From positions 1-11,550 of the forward strand of contig DATDCV010000683.1 in the NCBI GenBank assembly GCA_036524155.1: DNA of 11,550 bases, given 5' to 3'. The stretch's first letter is position 1. Each line of letters starts with the position of its first letter. Made by a program: the position numbers and the translations under genes. This stretch comes from DATDCV01 sp036524155 (GTDB lineage: Bacteria > Verrucomicrobiota > Verrucomicrobiia > Limisphaerales > UBA8199). A model generated the notes under the pieces. It was not told where the DNA came from. It did no database searches and saw only the letters and a list, made by a program, of their open reading frames with translations. Shown here piece by piece: positions 5,276 through 11,550 of the stretch.

Positions 5276-6970
5276 TTGGGTTCCGTCATCCACATTCTGC
5301 ACCTCGAGGACGATCCCGTTGACAGCCAACTGGCGATAGACCTGTTGCGCAGCGACGGCCTGGAAGTAGAGCTCGAACGGGCTCAGACCCTCGCGCAGTT
5401 CCAGCGGGGCCTGTCGCGGGAGTCCCTGAACCTCATCCTGTCCGACTATACGATCCCGGGCACAAATGTGCTGGATGCGTTGCGCCTGGCGCACGAGCGG
5501 CGCCCCGACGTACCATATATCTTCGTCTCCGGAACCATCGGCGAGGACCTGGCCATCGAATGCCTTAAACGGGGCGCCACGGACTACGTGCTCAAGACCC
5601 ATCTCTCACGCCTCGCGCCCTCGGTCCGGCGCGCCCTCCAGGAGGCTGAAGCCGAGGCACGCCGCAAGCAGGGCGATCACGAGCTGGCGAAAACCACGGC
5701 GCGGTTTGACGGCATCATCTCTTCGGCCATGGATGCCATCATCTCCATCAACGCCCGGCAGGAGGTCGTCCTCTTCAATCCCGCGGCGGAGAAGATGTTC
5801 GGCGTGTCGGCCGCCCAGGCCCTGGGGCGAAACATCAACCGCTTTATCCCGCCCCGGTTCTGGGCCTCACACACGCGGGAAGTCAAAGAATTCGGTGCGA
5901 CGGGGGTGAGCACCCGGTCCATGAGCCACCTTGGCTTCGTGACCGGCCTGCGCGCGAGCGGCGAGGAGTTTCCCATCGAGGCGTCGATCTCGCGGGTGGA
6001 AATCCAAGGCGAGCCGCTGTGCACCGTCATTTTGCGGGACATCACGGACCGGATGGACGCCGAGGCGGCGCTCAAGCAGGCCCGTGATGATTTGGCCGTC
6101 GCCAACACTCAATTGGAGCGGAAAGTCGAGGAGCGGACCGCCCAGTTGCGCGAGGCCAATACCAATCTCCAGACGTTTGCCTACACGGCGGCGCACGACC
6201 TGCGCGCTCCGTTGCGGGCTATCCGGAGTTTTTCGGCGATCCTGCTCGAGGATTACGGCGCCCACCTCGGGGATGACGCGCGCTCGCTGCTGCGACGCGT
6301 GACCGAAGCCTCGGACCAAATGAAGCAACTGCTGGACGACCTGCTTGAGTACAGCAAAGTCAGCGCTCAGGAAATCAAGCTCGAGCCCGTCAGCCTCAAA
6401 ACCGCAGTCGCCGAAGCTCTGAAACTCCTTGAGGAGGACATTCGGACCCGGCGGGCTACCATCGCGGTAACCGATCCGTTGCCCTCGGTCATCGGCCACC
6501 AGGCAACGGTCGTGTTGCTGATTCAGAACCTGCTTGCCAACGCGCTGAAGTTCGTGGCGCCCGACCTGCCCCCCAGGATTCGGATCTGGGCGGAACCAGT
6601 CCGAGGCACTGCGTCCCACGTCCAAAGTCAGCGGCCGGCCCCGGCGGAACCGGCGGCACCCGAAGGGCAATCACCCCCCTCTTTTGGGGCCGATCGTTAC
6701 GAGACCGCACTCACAGATCCGCGGCCCCCGACGCCTCGGGTCCGTCTCTGGATAGAGGACAACGGGATCGGGATTCCGGCTGAAGACGTTGGCAAGATCT
6801 TCGCGGTTTTCCAGCGGCTGCACAGCAAGCAAGCGTTTGCTGGAACCGGTTTGGGCCTCGCCATTTGCCGCAAGGGCGCCGAACGGATGGGTGGCCGTGT
6901 AGGCGTTGAGTCCGACCCGGGCAAAGGCAGCCGCTTTTGGGTGGAACTGCCGCTGGCGGCCATACATTGA
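5276..6970 (+). CDS. REC-PAS histidine kinase (phosphorelay kinase)
   Basis: A 564-residue cytoplasmic protein when started at TTG 5276; GTG 5246 would add 10 residues. Domain order: receiver at about 4-122 with HLEDDPVD acidic residues, phospho-acceptor Asp57 (LILSDYTIPG), Ser85 and Lys107; a linker helix; PAS at about 144-262 (ISSAMDAIISINARQEVVLF through VILRDITDR); a coiled coil; HisKA with His307 in AAHDLRAPL; and HATPase with N box (IQNLLANALKF, 416-426), G1 DNGIGI (495-500) and G2 GTGLGLA (523-529). There are no membrane segments. An unusual Pro/Ala-rich insert of about 47 residues (441-487) splits the N box strand from the G1 box. The receiver at the N-terminus suggests it is controlled by phosphate from the upstream kinase. 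It is the last gene of the three-gene operon. A hallmark-bearing C-terminus (GSRFWVELPL) is intact. Confidence 0.9.
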   Translation: MGSVIHILHLEDDPVDSQLAIDLLRSDGLEVELERAQTLAQFQRGLSRESLNLILSDYTIPGTNVLDALRLAHERRPDVPYIFVSGTIGEDLAIECLKRGATDYVLKTHLSRLAPSVRRALQEAEAEARRKQGDHELAKTTARFDGIISSAMDAIISINARQEVVLFNPAAEKMFGVSAAQALGRNINRFIPPRFWASHTREVKEFGATGVSTRSMSHLGFVTGLRASGEEFPIEASISRVEIQGEPLCTVILRDITDRMDAEAALKQARDDLAVANTQLERKVEERTAQLREANTNLQTFAYTAAHDLRAPLRAIRSFSAILLEDYGAHLGDDARSLLRRVTEASDQMKQLLDDLLEYSKVSAQEIKLEPVSLKTAVAEALKLLEEDIRTRRATIAVTDPLPSVIGHQATVVLLIQNLLANALKFVAPDLPPRIRIWAEPVRGTASHVQSQRPAPAEPAAPEGQSPPSFGADRYETALTDPRPPTPRVRLWIEDNGIGIPAEDVGKIFAVFQRLHSKQAFAGTGLGLAICRKGAERMGGRVGVESDPGKGSRFWVELPLAAIH

Positions 6971-7020
6971 GGCCGTTATAAACCAGTCGGGCGTGGGATC
7001 CGCCGCCGTTGGGCCTTCGC

Positions 7021-7587
7021 CTACTTGCTGCCCGGTTTAGAGGCCGGCATTGCCGCCAGGTCAGGCGGCAATTTATCGGGCTCGAATGTTTCCACGTTAA
7101 TTTTCAGCAGGCTGAACGAGGGCAGACCGAATTTCACCTGTCCGCCGCTACGGTCTACCGCCATCCCCACCGCCACCACCAGACCGCCGTGTGCCCGCAC
7201 GATGTCGATGGCCTCCTGCACCCGCCCTCCCTTGGTCACCACATCTTCAATCACCAGCACTTTCTCCCGGGGAGCGATTTTGAAGCCGCGACGGAGCGCC
7301 AGCTTGCCCTCCTCTTTTTCGACGAAAATGAAACGGAGCCGGAGCTGGCGTGCCACCTCCTGCCCCAACACCAACCCGCCCATCGCGGGTGACACGACCG
7401 TCACCGCCCCAAGCCCACGCACCTTGGCAGCCAGCTCGGCCCCAAGCCGCTCCACGTCCGGCATCTGCTGCAGCGCCAGGGCGCATTGGAAGTATTGACG
7501 GCTGTGCAAGCCGCTGCGGAGGATGAAATGCCCTTCCAGCAAAGCCCCCGTATCGCGAAAGATTTGCAGGATTTCGTTTTCGGTCAT
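7021..7587 (-). CDS. pyrE: Orotate phosphoribosyltransferase
   Basis: A 188-residue enzyme that joins orotate and PRPP to form orotidine 5'-phosphate in de novo pyrimidine synthesis. The PRPP-binding signature VLVIEDVVTKGGR is at residues 110-122, with Glu114 and Asp115 as the ribose-binding pair. The mobile catalytic loop region EKEEGKLALRRGF (90-102) and the N-terminal GHFILRSGLHSRQYFQ substrate segment (19-34) are present. Length is that of the short bacterial PyrE class. The start ATG (complement of 7585-7587) is the first in frame with these motifs; upstream bases on the coding strand are pyrimidine-rich with no Shine-Dalgarno sequence. It converges with the kinase operon, separated by 50 bases, and diverges from the small gene at 7704. 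The C-terminal tail (PPDLAAMPASKPGSK) is probably disordered. Confidence 0.95.
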   Translation of the reverse strand: MTENEILQIFRDTGALLEGHFILRSGLHSRQYFQCALALQQMPDVERLGAELAAKVRGLGAVTVVSPAMGGLVLGQEVARQLRLRFIFVEKEEGKLALRRGFKIAPREKVLVIEDVVTKGGRVQEAIDIVRAHGGLVVAVGMAVDRSGGQVKFGLPSFSLLKINVETFEPDKLPPDLAAMPASKPGSK

Positions 7588-7642
7588 GCGCGGAGGCTAG
7601 AAGGTTAGGGTCGGGCTGACAACAAATAGTGGCGGCGGACTG

Positions 7643-7671
7643 TTGACAGGCCGGGCGATCCATGATTTCCT
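7643..7671 (+). promoter_or_regulatory. Possible sigma-70-type promoter for the small CxxC gene
   Basis: A perfect -35 TTGACA (7643-7648) is followed 17 bases later by TTTCCT (7666-7671), a poor -10. The start codon is 33 nt further on. TTGACA lies in the short inverted repeat CTGTTGACAG, which could also be an operator half. The weak -10 keeps confidence low. Confidence 0.25.
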
Positions 7672-7703
7672 AATCGTCCAGGAGCCCAAGAGGAAGCGAG
7701 GAC

Positions 7704-7925
7704 ATGAAGCCCCGGGTTTGTGTGTGCTGTGGAGAGTCGATGTCGGAAAGAGGCGGATCCCTCTCGCGCAATCCTAATGTCTGCGCATCCTGCTCGAGCC
7801 TGGTGGACGGGGCGCCGGAAGGTGAGGGGAAACGCACCTGCGAGGAATTACCGCCTCCCGTCGCCTCGGTGGGCAGCTTTCAGTCCGAAGCAATCCGGGC
7901 AACCCAACGCCAGGTGATTGGCTAA
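7704..7925 (+). CDS. Small CxxC (zinc-ribbon-like) hypothetical protein
   Basis: A 73-residue protein with two cysteine pairs: Cys6-x-x-Cys9 (CVCCGE, with a further Cys8) and Cys27-x-x-Cys30 (CASC), 17 residues apart, plus Cys46. The spacing and the surrounding glycine and polar residues fit a small zinc ribbon. The C-terminal part (about 35-73) is charged and probably unstructured. The ATG at 7704 is preceded by AGGA (spacing 9) and GAGG (spacing 2), a better ribosome binding site than most in the window. It has no membrane segment. It lies 208 bases upstream of the sigma-54 activator on the same strand, which may be a functional link or only proximity. I do not recognise a named family. Confidence 0.65.
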   Translation: MKPRVCVCCGESMSERGGSLSRNPNVCASCSSLVDGAPEGEGKRTCEELPPPVASVGSFQSEAIRATQRQVIG

Positions 7926-8086
7926 GGCTTTTGCTGGGCACCGCCGCGGGCTAAAGTCCACACGCCGGTCTTCAGGTTCATGGTTCCAATGCGCGCCGGC
8001 AAAAGGCGCCGGGGCTTTGCCCGGGTCGGTCGGAATCCGCGAAGTCTTGGAGAGTGCGTTGATCTCCACGGGAGAATGGTTATGAT

Positions 8087-8104
8087 GGGGCACTGGTGAA
8101 GCGA
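8087..8104 (+). promoter_or_regulatory. Possible sigma-54 (-24/-12) promoter
   Basis: GGGGCAC ends at 8093 and carries the -24 GGCAC core (8089-8093). An -12 GC (8101-8102) follows at exactly the required 12-base distance, but it is preceded by AA instead of TT. A start site near 8114 would leave about 20 nt before the ATG of a gene that encodes a sigma-54 activator, allowing self-activation. Only half of the consensus is matched. Confidence 0.22.
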
Positions 8105-8133
8105 GCGCTGTCAACGCTCCCCGCACCCGGCCA

Positions 8134-9504
<1,371 letters not shown>

Positions 9505-9511
9505 ACCGCCG

Positions 9512-9538
9512 GTCCCGGCGCGAGTTCCGGGGTTGTTT
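9512..9538 (+). terminator. Weak terminator-like hairpin between convergent genes
   Basis: GTCCCGG (9512-9518) pairs with CCGGGGT (9527-9533), five G-C and two G-U pairs around an 8-nt loop, followed by TTGTTTC. It sits in the 33-base gap after the sigma-54 activator and just before the trpS stop. The T-tract is short. Confidence 0.35.
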
Positions 9539-10503
9539 CAGTTCAAGCCACTGGCGGTTTTGGCGCGCTGCAGGACCGAATTGGCGACGGCTCGCGCACG
9601 GGCGGCGCCGTCTTTGAGCACGGCGTTGACATGATCCAAGTTGGCAGCCAACTCAGCGCGCCGGGCTCGCGCCGACGCGAAGTGGGCCCAATACTGCTCG
9701 AAGAGCGCTTTCTTGAGGTCGCCGTAGCCGAGTCCCCCGGCGCGCAAACGTTCTTCGTACTCGGCGGCCAGCGGCGCGGGAGCGACCAGGTTCAAAAGCT
9801 GGATCGCGATGTTCTGGTCCGCGTCGGGCTTCGGCTCAGCCGGCGTTCGGCTGTCCATCTTAATGCTCATGATCTTCTTCCGAAGCGCTTTTTCGTCGCC
9901 GAAAATCTCGATCGCGTTGCCGTAGCTTTTGCTCATTTTTTCGCCGTCGATTCCTGGAACTTTGGCGACGCTCTCGCGGATTTGCGGTTCCGGCACGACG
10001 AATGTCTGGCCGTATTGCTCGTTGAACTTGATGGCGATGTCCCGGGTGACCTCGACATGCTGTTTCTGGTCCTGGCCGACGGGGACAACATTCGAATCGT
10101 AGATCAGGATGTCCGCGGCCATGAGGACGGGGTAGGCGAAGAGGCCGAAGTTGGGCGAGATGCCCTTGGCAAGTTTGTCCTTGTACGAGTGACAGCGTTC
10201 GAGCAGGCCCATCGGAGTGACGGACCCGATAATCCAGGTCAGCTCCGTGACCTCGGGAACGTCTGATTGCCGGAAGAAGACAGTCCGCTTGGGGTCTAGA
10301 CCACAGGCGAGAAAATCCAGAGCGACATCAAGCGCGTTACTCCGACGTTCAGCCGGGTCGAACAGCGACGTCATGGAATGGTAGTCGGCGATGAAATAGA
10401 AGGCTTCGCCCTGTTCCTGCAGCTCGAGGGCAGGTTTCATCATCCCAAAATAGTTGCCCAGGTGCAGCGACCCGGAGGGTTGGATGCCTGATAAAATTCG
10501 CAT
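9538..10503 (-). CDS. trpS: Tryptophanyl-tRNA synthetase
   Basis: A 321-residue class I aminoacyl-tRNA synthetase that charges tRNA-Trp with tryptophan. The Rossmann-fold HIGH-type motif is PSGSLHLGNY (residues 9-18), and the KMSKS loop is exact at 189-193. The TrpRS-specific segment VPVGQDQKQHVEVTRDIA (140-157) and the substrate-pocket helix region MTSLFD are present. Length is standard for the bacterial family. The ATG (complement of 10501-10503) begins directly at the conserved RILSGIQPSG; no longer start is in frame nearby and no Shine-Dalgarno sequence is visible. A TTATGCT sequence six bases upstream could be a -10 for a near-leaderless transcript, which is speculative. It lies 177 bases downstream of galK on the same strand. 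Confidence 0.96.
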   Translation of the reverse strand: MRILSGIQPSGSLHLGNYFGMMKPALELQEQGEAFYFIADYHSMTSLFDPAERRSNALDVALDFLACGLDPKRTVFFRQSDVPEVTELTWIIGSVTPMGLLERCHSYKDKLAKGISPNFGLFAYPVLMAADILIYDSNVVPVGQDQKQHVEVTRDIAIKFNEQYGQTFVVPEPQIRESVAKVPGIDGEKMSKSYGNAIEIFGDEKALRKKIMSIKMDSRTPAEPKPDADQNIAIQLLNLVAPAPLAAEYEERLRAGGLGYGDLKKALFEQYWAHFASARARRAELAANLDHVNAVLKDGAARARAVANSVLQRAKTASGLN

Positions 10504-10576
10504 AGGTCAGCATAACAAGCGCCGGGGAGGCCAGAAAAGAAGCAAAAGCGTTACCGTGAGACCCTGGAACAGGAGA

Positions 10577-10654
10577 CCTCTCAGACTCTGGCGGATCCCG
10601 CGCAGGGCCGGGAGGAATCGCGGTCGCTGCAGGAGGCCGTGAAATGCTGAGAGG
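10577..10654. repeat. 8-bp inverted repeat between galK and trpS
   Basis: CCTCTCAG (10577-10584) and CTGAGAGG (10647-10654) are perfect complements separated by 62 bases of GC-rich sequence that can itself fold. It lies in the trpS leader. It has no T-box sequence (AGGGTGG-type) and no tRNA cloverleaf, so a function is not established. Confidence 0.3.
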
Positions 10655-10680
10655 GATTGGCCCGAATCCGCGAAGTCGAG

Positions 10681-11550
10681 TTAGTCTTTCAGAACGGTCG
10701 CGCCCGCGGCGGGGCGCGAGACGAACAGCGTGGGTTTGATCTTCGTGCGCTTTTCGTATTGGGCGGCGATGCGATCCGAAATGTCGCGCACCTTGTCGGC
10801 TTGCACGAGCGCGACGGTGCAGCCGCCGAAACCGCCGCCGGTCATGCGGCATCCGTAAACGCCGCCCTGGACGCCGATGGCGAGGGCGATCTCGACGACC
10901 GCATCGAGCTCAGGGCAGCTCACCTCGTAATCGTCGCGCAGGGAGGTATGGCTCGCGTACATGAGCTGACCGACCGTGGGCCAATTCGAGGCGCGCACCC
11001 CCTCCGCGGCGTGGATGGTGCGCTCGATCTCGCCGACCACATGCCGGGCCCGGCGATAAACCACGTCTTCCATCCGGCCACGGGCCTGCTCCAGTTTGAT
11101 GGAGTCGGCGTCGCGGAGCGAAAGCACGCCGAGGAACCGGGCGGCCTGTTCGCACTGGGCGCGGCGTTTGGCGTATTCGCCGCCGGTTAGTTCGTGCTTC
11201 ACGTTGGTGTTGGTGATGAGCAACTCGACGGCGGGGTCGGCCATCGGGACCAAATCCGTTTGGCGCGAGCGGCAATCCAACAGCAGCAGATGATCCTTCT
11301 TGCCCATGACGGAAATAAACTGGTCCATGATGCCGCAGGGCATGCCGGCGTACTCGTGCTCGGCTTTTTGGCAAAGGAGCGCCTTTTCGACGGGGTCGAG
11401 CTTTTGGCCGGTCATCGCTTCAAGCAAGGTCGCAGTGGAAACCTCGAGGGCGGCGCTGCTGGACAGGCCGCCGCCAAGCGGTACGGTCGAGTGAATGAGC
11501 GCATCAAAGGCCGGGATACGAACGCCGCGCGCCTGGAAACCGGCGATGAC
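10681..11550 (-). CDS. galK: Galactokinase, 5' end outside the window
   Basis: Phosphorylates galactose to galactose 1-phosphate with ATP (Leloir pathway). The reading frame is open to the right edge, so the start and the N-terminal substrate signature are not seen; 289 codons are visible. The GHMP-kinase ATP loop PLGGGLSSSAALE is encoded at about 11440-11480. Downstream come CGIMDQFISVMG with the catalytic-type Asp, and GHMP motif 3 MTGGGFGGCTVAL near the C-terminus. The end RPAAGATVLKD is typical of GalK. A TTG at 11427 would be a false internal start, since it cuts off the ATP loop. No other gal gene is in the window; trpS follows downstream on the same strand. Confidence 0.94.
   Translation of the reverse strand, partial: VIAGFQARGVRIPAFDALIHSTVPLGGGLSSSAALEVSTATLLEAMTGQKLDPVEKALLCQKAEHEYAGMPCGIMDQFISVMGKKDHLLLLDCRSRQTDLVPMADPAVELLITNTNVKHELTGGEYAKRRAQCEQAARFLGVLSLRDADSIKLEQARGRMEDVVYRRARHVVGEIERTIHAAEGVRASNWPTVGQLMYASHTSLRDDYEVSCPELDAVVEIALAIGVQGGVYGCRMTGGGFGGCTVALVQADKVRDISDRIAAQYEKRTKIKPTLFVSRPAAGATVLKD

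Noticed and set aside
5867..6670. Long minus-strand frame (267 codons) under the REC-PAS kinase gene
   Set aside because: Arg/Gly/Leu-rich shadow of the real gene with no recognisable motif.
7917..7935. Sigma-54 promoter TTGGCTA...TTTGCT at the end of the small CxxC gene
   Set aside because: The GG-to-GC distance is one base too long for the -24/-12 spacing.
8033..8046. 14-bp direct repeat GAATCCGCGAAGTC shared with 10664-10677
   Set aside because: An exact 14-mer match in a window of this size is reasonably likely by chance, and the flanks do not match.

Overview
The window appears to come from a high-GC bacterium, most likely a Verrucomicrobiota member of the Pedosphaerales/Limisphaerales type. 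That is inference from gene style, from short tandem repeats in intergenic DNA, and from a lone phage connector gene, not from a marker-gene comparison. Most of the window looks like ordinary high-GC chromosome (one 60-base line at 8281 is 40/60 G+C). The first kilobase is AT-richer (the line at 121 is 28/60 G+C) and looks acquired.

Left end (1-1092), integron-like. A 5'-truncated recA fragment runs in frame for about 126 residues, then joins unrelated sequence at about position 381. The unrelated stretch ends in a structured palindrome at 474-578 with the architecture of an integron attC site: R-box core TAAC/GTTAGCC, paired arms, one unpaired base in one arm, and a variable terminal loop. 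A tetratricopeptide protein starts 4 nt after this site. Its stop codon lies inside a second, more degenerate attC-like palindrome at 1003-1092. Together 573-1086 look like one complete gene cassette. No integrase is in the window, so this would be a CALIN (attC cluster without integrase) or the tail of an array that continues to the left.

Middle left (1093-2325), low-complexity and phage remnant. Several different short tandem repeats, all C-rich on the + strand, lie between the cassette and a single HK97 gp6-like head-tail connector gene. A 35-bp heptamer array occurs twice, identically: once between genes and once in frame inside the connector gene. A small hypothetical protein may be encoded on the minus strand at 1263-1466.

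Right part (2444-11550), ordinary chromosome. It begins with an AAG-type 3-methyladenine DNA glycosylase. A tightly packed signalling operon follows: CHASE3 histidine kinase, Rcp1-type response regulator, and REC-PAS-histidine kinase. Next come pyrE (minus), a 73-aa CxxC protein, and an NtrC-type sigma-54 activator with a receiver domain. The window ends with trpS and a 5'-partial galK, both on the minus strand. The two kinases and the small regulator could form a local phosphorelay; the sigma-54 activator could be its output or an unrelated orphan. pyrE, trpS and galK are housekeeping genes with intact catalytic motifs.
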